Shown in pieces: positions 43,984 through 52,808 of a DNA stretch of 64,000 nucleotides; the stretch's first letter is position 1; each line of letters begins with the position of its first letter. The notes beneath the pieces were generated by a model, which worked only from the letters and a program-made list of their open reading frames with translations, was not told the DNA's origin and ran no database searches. The DNA comes from Azospirillum soli (GTDB taxonomy: Bacteria; Pseudomonadota; Alphaproteobacteria; Azospirillales; Azospirillaceae), in contig NZ_JAGINQ010000014.1 in assembly GCF_017876165.1 (NCBI RefSeq), positions 62,001 to 126,000 on the forward strand. Reading direction: 5' to 3'. A program made the position numbers and the translations under genes.

Positions 43984-45150
43984 TCAGCCGCGCGCGAAGT
44001 GCGCCTTCAGCCGCTCAACCGCTGCGTCAAGGATCTCGTCCTTCTTGGAGAAACAGAAGCGGATGCAGCTTCTTGGCGCGTCCTGGACGAAGAAGGCGCT
44101 GACGGGAATCGCGGTCACCCCGGCCTCGGCGGTCAGCTTGCGGCAGAAGTCCTGGTCGTCGCCGTCAAAGCCGAAGGGCGACACGTCGGCCACCACGAAG
44201 TAGGTCCCGGCCGAGGGCAGCACGTCGAATCCGACCGCCCGCAGCCCTTCGGCCAGCCGGTCGCGCTTGGCCTGCAAACCCGAGGCAAGGCCGGTGAAAT
44301 AGGCGTCTTCCTTGCCCAGCCCATAAGCGACGGCGGTCTGGAGGTTCGGCGCGGTGGTGAAGGTGATGTACTGGTGCGCCTTGGCGACCGGCTGCAACAG
44401 GTGCGGGGCGGCGGTGACGTAGCCGACCTTCCAGCCCGTCAGCGAGAAGGTCTTGCCGGCCGAACCAATCTTCAGACAGCGGTCGCGCATGCCCGGCAGC
44501 GTCATCAGCGGGATGTGCCGGCGCCCGTCGAAGACGATGTGCTCGTACACCTCGTCGCAGACGGCCAGCGCGTCGAACCGCTGCACGAACTCCGCGATCA
44601 GCTCCAGCTCGGCGCGCGAGAACACCTTGGCCGCCGGGTTCAGTGGGTCGTTGATGAGCACCAGCTTGGTCTTGGGCGAGAAGACCGCCTCAAGATCGTC
44701 GCGGGTGAAGCTCCAGTCCGGGGCCTTCAGGCTGACGAATCGCGGCACGCCGCCGGCCAGCCGCACGATGGGCAGATAGCTGTCGTACATGGGCTGGAAC
44801 AGCACCACCTCGTCGCCCGGATTGATGAGGCCGAGCAGGCAGGCGGTCAGCGCCTCGGTGGCGCCGGAGGTCACCATCACCTCCGTCTTCCAATCGATGT
44901 CCAGGTCGTAGAAGCGCTTGCCATGAGCGGCCAGAGCCTGCCGCAGGTCCGGCGTGCCCATCATCGAGGGATACTGGTTCCACCCCTCCAGCAGCGCCTT
45001 GGACGCCGCCTCCAGCACGTCGGCCGGCCCCCGGTCGTCGGGAAAGCCTTGCCCGAGGTTGATCGCCCCATGCTCCTCGGACAGGCGGGACATCACCTCG
45101 AAAATCGTCGTACCAAAGCTCGACAGGATCGCGTTGCCGGACTTCACCAC
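43984..45150 (-). CDS. PLP-dependent class I/II aminotransferase (YbdL/kynurenine type)
   Basis: A 388-residue fold-type I aminotransferase. The cofactor lysine is in SAGKTFSLTGWKVGY, with EVMVTSGATEALTACLLGLINPGDEV around the phosphate site and a C-terminal IRFCFSKKDEIL arginine. The landmark usually read NTPHNPTGKV is here NDPLNPAAKV. Relatives include methionine aminotransferase YbdL and kynurenine-oxoglutarate aminotransferase, so a broad aromatic/sulfur amino-acid role is likely. It is cytoplasmic. It stands alone, though the histidine kinase is close. Confidence 0.85.
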   Translation of the reverse strand: MVKSGNAILSSFGTTIFEVMSRLSEEHGAINLGQGFPDDRGPADVLEAASKALLEGWNQYPSMMGTPDLRQALAAHGKRFYDLDIDWKTEVMVTSGATEALTACLLGLINPGDEVVLFQPMYDSYLPIVRLAGGVPRFVSLKAPDWSFTRDDLEAVFSPKTKLVLINDPLNPAAKVFSRAELELIAEFVQRFDALAVCDEVYEHIVFDGRRHIPLMTLPGMRDRCLKIGSAGKTFSLTGWKVGYVTAAPHLLQPVAKAHQYITFTTAPNLQTAVAYGLGKEDAYFTGLASGLQAKRDRLAEGLRAVGFDVLPSAGTYFVVADVSPFGFDGDDQDFCRKLTAEAGVTAIPVSAFFVQDAPRSCIRFCFSKKDEILDAAVERLKAHFARG

Positions 45151-45285
45151 AGCCTCCAGTCCACAGAAGCGAACAGGATTGCCGCAGCCGCGAACGGCTG
45201 TCCAGCCCCGGCGGATGCCGGAGAGCCATGCGTTTCCCCGGCCGTGTTCTTCCGCTGTTCCCGCGACCCGGTTACGCTTTCGGCA

Positions 45286-45633
45286 TCAACGGCCGATCCG
45301 CATCCATGCGAAGCGCGCGCGTTCTTGGGCTGCGCCTGCGCCCGTCGGCCTTCCATCAGCAGCCCTGCTCCGCCGCCGCAGCTTCTGAAGGATGCGCTCG
45401 ACCGGCCGGAAGAGGCGGGGGTAGCGGCGTTTCAAGCGCACGAACTGGCGGCGCGCGCTGGCCGAATTGCGCAGCAGAATGATGCCGCCGACGATGGCAA
45501 CAGGCAGCCCGAACGGCCCCGGAAGCGGAGACATCAGCGCGCCCAGACCGATGATGGTCCAGCCCATGCCGATCAGAGCCAGCTGCCGAACGCGGGCGAA
45601 GGACAGGGTTCGGGCGCGGGCGAAGGGACGCAT
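45286..45633 (-). CDS. PGPGW-type small membrane protein
   Basis: A 115-residue protein with two hydrophobic spans (LALIGMGWTIIGLGALMSPL and FGLPVAIVGGIILL) around a proline/glycine turn LPGPFG, followed by a strongly basic tail (RRQFVRLKRRYPRLF, LQKLRRRSR). This matches the PGPGW putative transmembrane family. It has no known role; the arrangement suggests an inner-membrane hairpin with a cytoplasmic basic tail. A GTG/ATG upstream is weakly supported; I use ATG 45633. Confidence 0.65.
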   Translation of the reverse strand: MRPFARARTLSFARVRQLALIGMGWTIIGLGALMSPLPGPFGLPVAIVGGIILLRNSASARRQFVRLKRRYPRLFRPVERILQKLRRRSRAADGRPTGAGAAQERARFAWMRIGR

Positions 45634-45720
45634 CAGGTGGGGGGTGCCTTTTCCGTTGGACCACCGCGATATGGGGGCGGTCCGCCACGGAGAACAGGGA
45701 CCCTCCCCGCCGGTGCCCCC

Positions 45721-46188
45721 TCAGTGGAGCGTCGGTCTCCCTTTTTGCACAGGCTGCGGGTCGAGGTGGTTGAGCGCCGCGCTGACCTCTGCCGGGGCCG
45801 GTTCCCAGCCGAATTCTCGGCTCAGCTCGTCGCGGGCGGCGCTGGCGCGGCGGGCGAGGATGGCGCATTTGGACTGAGGCGGGTGCCTCCCGGCGGCCGG
45901 GCAGCGTCGGTCGGCACAGCTCTCCAGCATCAGGCGGATCATCCGGTCCCGCTTGGCGGTGTCCACATAGCCGGACTGGTCGAAATAGAGCTTGGTGAAG
46001 GCGACCTCCGCCAGACGCGGCACGGCGCCCTGTTCACCCACCAGGACGGCGGCGACGACCTCGACGCAGCGTCCGGCATAGTCCGGGATGGGCGCGGTGC
46101 CATCGTCGGCGCGGTCGTACAGGCCGCTCGGCAACTCGACCAGCCGGCCGGATGTCTCCTTCACGAGGTAACGGCGCCACACCGGCAT
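45721..46188 (-). CDS. Hypothetical protein
   Basis: A 155-residue protein I do not recognise. It opens MPVWRRYLVKETSGRLVELP with a likely strand region, runs through CVEVVAAVLVGEQGAVPRLAEVAFTKLYFDQSGYVDTAKRDRMIRLMLESC (mixed helices) and a short cysteine pair in SCADRRCPAAG, and ends with a charged helix. There is no signal peptide or membrane span. GGGAGGCGG precedes ATG 46188. It is divergent from the FAH-family gene. Confidence 0.6.
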   Translation of the reverse strand: MPVWRRYLVKETSGRLVELPSGLYDRADDGTAPIPDYAGRCVEVVAAVLVGEQGAVPRLAEVAFTKLYFDQSGYVDTAKRDRMIRLMLESCADRRCPAAGRHPPQSKCAILARRASAARDELSREFGWEPAPAEVSAALNHLDPQPVQKGRPTLH

Positions 46189-46337
46189 GTCCGCCTCCCG
46201 TCTGGTTTCCCCTACCCTCGAAAAAAGGTACACCAGACGGACGAGCAGCGGAACATCGCCTTATCGTCCGCAGTCGAAACCATAGAATTCCCGGGGAGAG
46301 GCAGGCCTCAACCACCGGGACGGGAAGGGTTAGCCAC

Positions 46338-47186
46338 ATGAAGCTTCTGCGTTACGGCCCGCCGGGCCACGAGCGCCCCGGCCTTCTGGACAAGGACGGC
46401 ACCATCCGCGACCTGTCCGGCGTGATCTCCGACGTCGGCCCGGCGGCCCTGTCGGACGAGACGCTGGCCACGCTCCGCGCGCTGGATACGGAACGTCTGG
46501 CGCGGGTGCCGGACGGCACGCGCATCGGCCCGTGCGTGGCGGGCGTGTCCAAGGTGGTCTGCGTCGGCCTGAACTACCGCGCCCACGCCGCCGAATCCGG
46601 CCTGGCGGAGCCGAAGGAACCGGTGCTGTTCATGAAGGCGACCACCTCCATCAGCGGCCCCAACGACCCGGTGATCGCGCCGCGCGACTCCACCAAGCTG
46701 GACTGGGAGGTCGAGCTGGGCGTGGTGATCGGACGCACCGCCCGCTACGTCGATCAGGCCGACGCGTTCGACCACATCGCCGGCTACTGCGTCGTCAACG
46801 ACGTGTCGGAGCGCGCCTTCCAGATCGAGAGCACCGGCCAGTGGGTGAAGGGCAAGAGTGCCGACAGCTTCTGCCCGCTCGGCCCCTGGCTGGTCACCCG
46901 CGACGAGGTGCCGGACCCGCAGACCCTGCGCCTGTGGCTGGAGGTGGACGGCCAGCCCATGCAGGACAGCAACACCGCCGACATGATCTTCAGCGTTGCC
47001 GAGGTGGTGTCCTACATCAGCCGCTTCATGACCCTGCTGCCCGGCGACGTCATCGCCACCGGCACACCGCAGGGCGTGGCGCTGGGCCGCAAACCGCACC
47101 CCTGGCTGCAGCCCGGCCAGACCATGCGCCTCGGCATCGACGGCTTGGGCGAACAGCGGCAGTCCGTCCGCGCCTGGGAGGGGTGA
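46338..47186 (+). CDS. Fumarylacetoacetate hydrolase-family protein
   Basis: A 282-residue FAH-family enzyme. A short N-terminal domain (KLLRYGPPGHERPGLLDKDG) is followed by VVCVGLNYRAHAAESG, LFMKATTSISGPNDPV and DWEVELGVVIG; the glutamates there and in the following blocks bind the divalent metal. It ends with MTLLPGDVIATGTPQGVALGRKP. Relatives split C-C bonds in diketo sugar acids (2,4-diketo-3-deoxy-L-fuconate hydrolase) or act as ureidoglycolate lyase-like or hydroxyheptadienedioate isomerases. The substrate is open. AAGGG lies 9 bases before ATG 46338. Confidence 0.85.
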   Translation: MKLLRYGPPGHERPGLLDKDGTIRDLSGVISDVGPAALSDETLATLRALDTERLARVPDGTRIGPCVAGVSKVVCVGLNYRAHAAESGLAEPKEPVLFMKATTSISGPNDPVIAPRDSTKLDWEVELGVVIGRTARYVDQADAFDHIAGYCVVNDVSERAFQIESTGQWVKGKSADSFCPLGPWLVTRDEVPDPQTLRLWLEVDGQPMQDSNTADMIFSVAEVVSYISRFMTLLPGDVIATGTPQGVALGRKPHPWLQPGQTMRLGIDGLGEQRQSVRAWEG

Positions 47187-47190
47187 AATT

Positions 47191-47225
47191 CCCCCCTTCT
47201 CCCGGCACGGCCGGGAGAAAGGGGG
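47191..47225. terminator. Hairpin between convergent FAH and AsmA genes
   Basis: A stem of about 14 base pairs (arms 47192-47205 and 47211-47225) with one bulged A and a 5-base CACGG loop. There is no T-run. Its place 5 bases after one stop and 5 bases before the other suggests a shared terminator or a repeat element. Confidence 0.6.
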
Positions 47226-47229
47226 CGCC

Positions 47230-49233
47230 TTACTGCGACTTGCCGGACGGCTGCTTCCCGCCGTTTCCGGAACTGCCGGCGTTGTTGTTCGACTTGGCCG
47301 GCGAGCGGGCGTTGTTGATCAGCTGGCCGCAATGCGGCTGCTCGTCGCTGCCGGGATCGAGGAAGGGCAGAACGCTGGCGAGCGGGGTCAGCAACACACC
47401 CAGTGCCACCGCCGCGGCACCACGCGCCGCGGACTCCCCGGCTTCCACGCCGATGTCCGGGTCGCCCAGCGTGCCGCGTACGTTCACGGGAACGTGCGTC
47501 GCGAAGACCTGCGGCTTCTTGGCCCGGCCGAGAACGCGCAGGCCCAGGGCCTCGTTCTTCAGGTTGATGGTGCCGTCGGCGGTCACCACCGTCTCCGGCG
47601 TGTCGAGCACCAGCGCGTTGCTCTTCACCACGCCGTTTTCGACCGCCAGATCGGCGACCATGCAGTTGAAGGGCAGCGGCTTGTCCCCGGACAGGACCAC
47701 GCCCAGCGTCTCCAGGATGTTCGTCTTCAGGCCCTTGACGGCGAGGCTGGTGATGCGCCCGCCGTCCACCGCGACGCCGAGCTTGCCGTCGGCCGAAGCC
47801 AGGATGTCCGCCACCGTCGAACCCTTGCCGGTCAGCTGGATGCGCCCGGCCGCCGTGCCGCCCATCTCCTTGGCGAAGGAGGTTTCGCGGAACAGCTGGG
47901 CGAGCTTGACCTGCCGCACCTCCAGGTTCGAGCGCAGCGTCGGCACCTTTTGGCTGCCGTCCAGAACCGTAGTGCCGGCGATCCGCCCGCCGCCGACGCC
48001 CAGCGCCAGCGGGTCGGCGGTCAGCTTGCCGTTCTCCAGCCTGATGTGCGCGTCGATGTCGTCCAGCGGCGAGAAGGGCGCCTCCACCCGTTCGCCCCGG
48101 AACTTCACGTCCATGTCGGCGGTGCGCAGCTTCTCGGTCGGGATGGCGGTGGCGGGCAGGATGCGATCCGACCCCTTGGTCGGGTAGTGGCCCTTACCCT
48201 CCGGCGAGGCGCCGACAAAGCCCGCCATGTCCACGGCCGCCAGCCGTTTGGAGGTCAGATCACCGGTGATCTTCGGCCGCTCGCCGCCGAGGTCCACGGC
48301 CACGGTGCCGGACAGGTCGCTTTCCCCGACCTTGCCCTTCATGCCATCGAAGCGCCAAACCTGACCCTCGCGCCCCAGATGGCCGGCAAGGCTGTAGGGC
48401 CGGGTCTTCGGGGTGGGAATGCCAAGGATCGGGAACACGTCGGCCAGATCGTCGCCGCTGAGTTCCACGGACAGGTCCACGCCTTCCAGCTTCACCGGCT
48501 CGGCGATGGAGCCTTCGATCTTGCCCTTCGTCTTGCCGACGGCGGTCTGCACCTTCAGCGGGTAGGGCTTGGGGTTGTCGCGCAGGTATTGCAGCGAGCC
48601 GCCCTCGGCCAGCAGGGTGAAGGGCTTGCCGGCAAAGTTGCCCTTGCCGTCCAGCTTGACCTGCTCGTCCCCGTTGCCGCCAACCGCCGTGCTGAGACCG
48701 CTGTCGATGTCGATCTCGCTGGTCGGATCGCGGTAGCGGAGGCGACCGTCTTCCACCAACAGGCTTTCGATGATTGGAATATCGCCCCGGTCTTCCGGCT
48801 TCACGGTGTCCTTGGCCACCTCCTTGCGGGCGTCCGGACCGCCGAAGTTCCAGTTCGGCTCGCCGTCCTTGTTCTTTTCCAGCACCAGCTTGGGTGCCGA
48901 CAGGCGGATTTCCGGGAACTCGTAATCGCCGCGCAGCAGCGGCCACAGGCGCAGCTTGGCGTCCAGCACCTTCAGCTCCGCCATGGTCTTCTCGTCGCTC
49001 CAGTCGGTGTTGGCGACGCGCAGGCCTTCGACATGGATGATGATCGGATCGCCAAGCTTGACCTTCAGATCGCCGTCGATGGCGACCTCGCGGTTCAGCG
49101 CCTTGGACGCCTGCCGCGCGATGAAGCCGCGCGCGTCGTTCCAGTCGAACACGGCGACCGCGATCCCGGCACCCGCCACCACCAACACGACAAGTCCCAG
49201 AAGCCCGAGACCGATCCATTTCAACACGGCCAT
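47230..49233 (-). CDS. AsmA-family protein
   Basis: A 667-residue protein anchored by one N-terminal span (AVLKWIGLGLLGLVVLVVAGAGIAVAV). The AsmA N-terminal signature is FDWNDARGFIARQASKALNREVAIDGDLKV, followed by repeated amphipathic strands and the AsmA_2-like C-terminal blocks (LKTNILETLGVVLSGDKPLPFNCMVADLAVENGVVKSNALVLDTPETVVTADGTIN). AsmA-like proteins form long bridges thought to carry lipids between membranes. ATG 49233 has AGGAGG 9 bases upstream; an ATG 21 bases further up is also possible. Confidence 0.88.
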   Translation of the reverse strand: MAVLKWIGLGLLGLVVLVVAGAGIAVAVFDWNDARGFIARQASKALNREVAIDGDLKVKLGDPIIIHVEGLRVANTDWSDEKTMAELKVLDAKLRLWPLLRGDYEFPEIRLSAPKLVLEKNKDGEPNWNFGGPDARKEVAKDTVKPEDRGDIPIIESLLVEDGRLRYRDPTSEIDIDSGLSTAVGGNGDEQVKLDGKGNFAGKPFTLLAEGGSLQYLRDNPKPYPLKVQTAVGKTKGKIEGSIAEPVKLEGVDLSVELSGDDLADVFPILGIPTPKTRPYSLAGHLGREGQVWRFDGMKGKVGESDLSGTVAVDLGGERPKITGDLTSKRLAAVDMAGFVGASPEGKGHYPTKGSDRILPATAIPTEKLRTADMDVKFRGERVEAPFSPLDDIDAHIRLENGKLTADPLALGVGGGRIAGTTVLDGSQKVPTLRSNLEVRQVKLAQLFRETSFAKEMGGTAAGRIQLTGKGSTVADILASADGKLGVAVDGGRITSLAVKGLKTNILETLGVVLSGDKPLPFNCMVADLAVENGVVKSNALVLDTPETVVTADGTINLKNEALGLRVLGRAKKPQVFATHVPVNVRGTLGDPDIGVEAGESAARGAAAVALGVLLTPLASVLPFLDPGSDEQPHCGQLINNARSPAKSNNNAGSSGNGGKQPSGKSQ

Positions 49234-49421
49234 GCGCCGCGCCCTCCTGTCCATGCCCGGCTACTTAACGGGCAAGAGGGCATTGGTGTGGCACGCTACC
49301 TCCAATGGGCCGCCCGAGCAGTAGATGCATTGCTTGTGTACGTAATTTAACGAAAAATTGAAGCAATGGCGGTTTGATCGGCCGATTCAACGATTCCGCA
49401 CCGACGGCCGGTTTCAAGACC

Positions 49422-50525
49422 ATGCGATCACTGACGAATTTCGCCCCGTCCACCTTCGAGGAGCGTGGCGCCGCCGTGGCCTTCACCACGCCCGTGCTGG
49501 CCCAGACCCGCGTGCGCAAGGACAGCCGCGACCAGCTGGAAGTGCTGATCCCCAACCTGTCGGAGGGGCGCGGGGTCTATGTCGTGCCGTGGAAGGGCCT
49601 GCCGCTGGCCTTTCCGATGACCACCCACGACCGCATGCTGCAGGACCTGATCGTCAAGGGCGAGGGCTGCTCGCCCGAGGACATCCGCAAGGCCGTGCTG
49701 GAAGCCGCCCGTTGCGGCCTCGCCGGCCCGCTGGCCGTGGAAGCGGCCGATGCCGCCCTTCGGGACGACGACGAGCAGCGCCTGCTCATCAATTTCCAGC
49801 TGATCGTGGAGGTTCTGAAGGCGGTCGGCCTGGAATCGTCCGACATCCTGCGCGCCGGCCTGACGTCGGCGGAAGGGCAGCGCCTGACCCGCACCTACAT
49901 GATCAAGGCGGCGCACAGCCTGTCCATCGAACCGACCGAGCTGTATTCCCGCGTTGCCGAACTGGCCGTCTATCTGGAGCCGGTGGGCATTGCCAGCTCG
50001 CCCAAGCCCGCCCGCCTGCGCCGCATGATGCGCGATTTGGCGGCTTTCCGCGACAGCATGACCGACTGGGCCACCGACAACGTGTCCGAAGCCGCCCCCA
50101 TCGGCGGTTTCTGCGCCGAGGTGGCCGAGCACACGCTGAACCACGTCCGCAACGTGGTCGGCCAGCTCGATCAGGCCGTGGCCGCCTTCGAGGTGCTGCT
50201 GCGCCAGTGGGACGCCAAGCGGGTTCTGGTGCGCCGGGCGGCAACGCGCCTGTCCTGGCTGCTCGACGGGTGGGAGTTCATCATGACCGCCTGGAACGAG
50301 GTCCAGGGCAAGAGCCGGTACGAGCAGGACATGACAGTGCACGAGCTTTTCCGCGTCCTGCCGCTGCTGCCCAAGGACGAGGGCGCCGCCGATCAGGCGC
50401 TGGACGCCGACCGCGTGCTGGCGGCCAACCGCCGCTCCGTCCGGGCCTATGTGGACTGGCGCAGCGGACAGCTGGACGTGGATCTCGTCATGCGCATCGA
50501 AGCCATCAAGGCAAAGGCGGCCTGA
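49422..50525 (+). CDS. Uncharacterised helical protein A of a three-gene set
   Basis: I do not recognise this 367-residue protein. It is cytoplasmic by appearance, with no signal or membrane span. It opens with a strand-rich part (TRVRKDSRDQLEVLIPNLSEGRGVYVVPWKG) and becomes mostly helical, with charged segments such as SPKPARLRRMMRDLAAFRDSMTDWATDNVSE and DWRSGQLDVDLVMRIEAIKAKAA at the end. The start is uncertain: ATG 49422 lacks a strong ribosome site, and a TTG at 49374 is alternative. It is followed 3 bases later by gene B. Confidence 0.7.
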   Translation: MRSLTNFAPSTFEERGAAVAFTTPVLAQTRVRKDSRDQLEVLIPNLSEGRGVYVVPWKGLPLAFPMTTHDRMLQDLIVKGEGCSPEDIRKAVLEAARCGLAGPLAVEAADAALRDDDEQRLLINFQLIVEVLKAVGLESSDILRAGLTSAEGQRLTRTYMIKAAHSLSIEPTELYSRVAELAVYLEPVGIASSPKPARLRRMMRDLAAFRDSMTDWATDNVSEAAPIGGFCAEVAEHTLNHVRNVVGQLDQAVAAFEVLLRQWDAKRVLVRRAATRLSWLLDGWEFIMTAWNEVQGKSRYEQDMTVHELFRVLPLLPKDEGAADQALDADRVLAANRRSVRAYVDWRSGQLDVDLVMRIEAIKAKAA

Positions 50526-50528
50526 CCC

Positions 50529-51854
50529 ATGGAAGCGCACGCCCTCCTCAGCCTCGGCACCAAGCTGCTGGACATCGACGACAACCGGTTCCGGCAGGTC
50601 GTCGATCTGCTGGGGCACATGGGCGACCATCCGGAGGTCCAGCAGACCTTCTCCATGATCCGGCCGCGCCTGAAGGAGCTGCGGCCGAAGCGCCGGCCGA
50701 CCTTCAAGCGCCTGTTCTGCGAACCGTTCGAGGATCTGTTCCAGGCGCTTTCCGGCGACGAGCCGGCCCCGTTGAACACCGTCGAACGCGGTCTGGTGAA
50801 CAGCCTGTGGCCGCTGGTCGAGGCGCAGATCGGCAAGGACCGCCTGCGCACCTTCCAGGCCGCGCTGAACGGTGGAGACGGGCAGAAGGAGCAAACCCTT
50901 GCCTTCTGGGCCGAGGCGGCGCAGGCCGTGGCCGAGATCGCCAACGGGCTGGAGACCGGCCGCTTCACCGACGATCTCGACGTTCGCCTGAATCCGGAGC
51001 GCATCCGCACGATCCAGGATATCACCCATATCCTGGCCATCGCCCCCGCCGTCCTCGACCTCAAGGCCGCGGTCGGGCCGAAGCCGGTGGCGAAGCTGCA
51101 CAAGGACCATCTGGACGCTATCCAGACCATCGGCCGCACCATCGCGCGCGGCCGGCCGGAGGCGGTGAAGATCTTCATCCTGCTGGCGGCGGCGCGCCTG
51201 TCCGACCCGTCGATCCTGCTGGGCGGCCTGTGGAGCATGGATTTGGGCCAGAAACCCAGCGACCGCGCCGCCCTCTTCCTCGACCTCAGCGGCACGGTGG
51301 TGGCGCAGATCGAGGAGCGCTCCCGCGCCATGACGGGCTCCCCGGCCGGCGGCACCGACCGCATGGCGGTGGCCAACCTCGCCGTCGATCTGATGGCCAG
51401 CCTGGAGGCTACCCGCTCCGCCATGGAGCAGAGCCGCAACAAGGAATTCGACCAGCGCCTGAAGTCCATCCGGGGTTCGGTGCACGACATGGTGCGCGCA
51501 CAGCTGCTCGACGGGGCGGAAAGCGGCATCCTCGCAGCACTCGGCACGCTGTCGGGGGGCGGGAACGACCGGGACCAGATGCTTCAGGCCGAAAATCAGG
51601 CGCGGGCGCTGCGCAAATGCGCGACCATCGCCGACACGCTGGGCCTGCGCGGCGAGTTGAAGGCGGTGACCCAGAAGACCACGGCCTCCCTCACCGACAC
51701 CGCCCGTCAGGCGCTCGGTAACGGGGCGAACGGGGGCGGGGCGACCGGCAACGCGCGGGCCGGCTACACGGCCATCCGCATGATCGAGCTGATTGCCGGA
51801 CCGGCCGAGGCGAACCAGATCATGGACGAAATTTTAAACACGGGCCGCCGCTGA
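50529..51854 (+). CDS. Uncharacterised helical protein B of a three-gene set
   Basis: An unrecognised 441-residue protein, almost wholly helical. Notable parts are MIRPRLKELRPKRRPTFKRLFCEPFEDLFQAL near the start, a middle IVMTQDITHILAIAP-like stretch (RIRTIQDITHILAIAPAVLD), and a glycine/alanine loop near the end (LGNGANGGGATGNARAG). No signal or span is seen. It starts 3 bases after gene A, so the two are one operon, and a partner relation is likely. No known domain is evident to me. Confidence 0.75.
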   Translation: MEAHALLSLGTKLLDIDDNRFRQVVDLLGHMGDHPEVQQTFSMIRPRLKELRPKRRPTFKRLFCEPFEDLFQALSGDEPAPLNTVERGLVNSLWPLVEAQIGKDRLRTFQAALNGGDGQKEQTLAFWAEAAQAVAEIANGLETGRFTDDLDVRLNPERIRTIQDITHILAIAPAVLDLKAAVGPKPVAKLHKDHLDAIQTIGRTIARGRPEAVKIFILLAAARLSDPSILLGGLWSMDLGQKPSDRAALFLDLSGTVVAQIEERSRAMTGSPAGGTDRMAVANLAVDLMASLEATRSAMEQSRNKEFDQRLKSIRGSVHDMVRAQLLDGAESGILAALGTLSGGGNDRDQMLQAENQARALRKCATIADTLGLRGELKAVTQKTTASLTDTARQALGNGANGGGATGNARAGYTAIRMIELIAGPAEANQIMDEILNTGRR

Positions 51855-51861
51855 CCGCGTG

Positions 51862-52236
51862 ATGCGCAAGGGGTATGTGGGCTGGAAATTGCCGGAGGAC
51901 GAACGCGCCCGCCTGCTGGCGCTCTTCCCGGCCGCCTACGCCCGCACCGTCGCCCACCATGTGACGGCGGCGTTCAACGTCCCGACCAACCATCCCCTGC
52001 CCAAGGAAACCGGCGGCACCGTCGTCGGGATCGCCGACGACGGCGCGGGCGTCCAGGCCCTCGTTTTGTCCATCGGCGGCACGACCGCCCGGCGGGACGG
52101 CTCGACATGGCACGTCACATGGTCGCTCGCCCCCGGCCGCAAGCCGGTGGACTCCAACGACGCAATCCGCCGGCACGGCTGGACGGCTGTCGAGCCTATT
52201 CCCGTTCGTCTGGAGCCCCACTTCTTCCCCTTCTGA
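51862..52236 (+). CDS. Small protein with paired HxT motifs (2H-phosphoesterase-like)
   Basis: A 124-residue protein. Two H-hydrophobic-T motifs stand out: HVT at residues 33-35 (AHHVTAAF) and HVT at 84-86 (TWHVTWSL), about 50 residues apart with strands between them. This is the signature of 2H phosphoesterases such as LigT-type and tRNA-ligase cyclic phosphodiesterases, which act on 2',3'-cyclic or related RNA ends. Function as a nucleotide or RNA phosphodiesterase is therefore an inference. The start is ATG 51862 (a GTG just before is possible), 7 bases after gene B. Confidence 0.65.
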   Translation: MRKGYVGWKLPEDERARLLALFPAAYARTVAHHVTAAFNVPTNHPLPKETGGTVVGIADDGAGVQALVLSIGGTTARRDGSTWHVTWSLAPGRKPVDSNDAIRRHGWTAVEPIPVRLEPHFFPF

Positions 52237-52298
52237 GGAACCCACCCCCGCCCCGGCGGGTTTCCGGACAAAGTCCGAAGTCCGTGGAGGGAAAAGCG

Positions 52299-52763
52299 AT
52301 GCGCTTCGTTCTAACCGTCGCGGCGGCCTTGGCCGTCGCCCTGCCGTCCGCCGGATGGGCGCAGGGATCGATAACGGACAAGATTCACGAAAGCCCCGAC
52401 CTGACCACCAAGCGCGACCCCGCCGTCGCCCGCAAGCCCTACGCCGAGAACGCCATGGCCCGGCAGCTGGAGCATCTGATCGGCCAGAAGGTGAAGGACC
52501 CGCAGGGCCAGGAGGTCGGCGACGTGGAAAACCTGCTGGTCCGCCCGGACGGCAAGGTGGCCGGCATGGTCGTGGAATGGGGCACGCTGGCCGGCCTTGG
52601 CGCCAATCAGGTGGCCGTGCCGTGGAGCGACGTGCAGGTCTCCCTCGACGGCAAGCAGGTGACGGTCAACGCCACCCGCGACCAGTTGAAGGAAAAGCCG
52701 AAGTACGATCCCGACGTGCCGGCCGCCGCCGGCGTCGATCCGGACATCAAGCCGCTGCGGTGA
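52299..52763 (+). CDS. PRC-barrel domain exported protein
   Basis: A 154-residue protein with a signal peptide (MRFVLTVAAALAVALPSAGWAQ) and one PRC-barrel (LIGQKVKDPQGQEVGDVENLLVRPDGKVAGMVVEWG ... VAVPWSDVQVSLDGKQVTVN). PRC barrels bind proteins or RNA; exported versions are common in alphaproteobacteria with no set role. GGAGGG precedes ATG 52299. It follows the HxT gene by 62 bases and may or may not be in the same transcript. Confidence 0.85.
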   Translation: MRFVLTVAAALAVALPSAGWAQGSITDKIHESPDLTTKRDPAVARKPYAENAMARQLEHLIGQKVKDPQGQEVGDVENLLVRPDGKVAGMVVEWGTLAGLGANQVAVPWSDVQVSLDGKQVTVNATRDQLKEKPKYDPDVPAAAGVDPDIKPLR

Positions 52764-52766
52764 CGG

Positions 52767-52808
52767 TCATTCCGCAATGATCATTCCGTGATGGTCATTC
52801 CGCTGGGC
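52767..52808. repeat. Three 14-base direct repeats (TCATTCCG)
   Basis: TCATTCCG begins at 52767, 52781 and 52795, exactly 14 bases apart, in the gap between the convergent PRC-barrel and DMT genes. The third copy contains the DMT stop codon. Units differ after the first 8 bases. It may come from local duplication. Confidence 0.7.

Noticed and set aside
39333..44102. 1589-residue plus-strand open frame
   Set aside because: It is antisense to the alpha-2-macroglobulin and kinase genes, rich in R, G, H and Q with no domain; a frame that stays open because of GC-biased codons.
43963..46341. 792-residue plus-strand open frame
   Set aside because: Crosses the aminotransferase, PGPGW and hypothetical genes on the other strand; no coherent domain.
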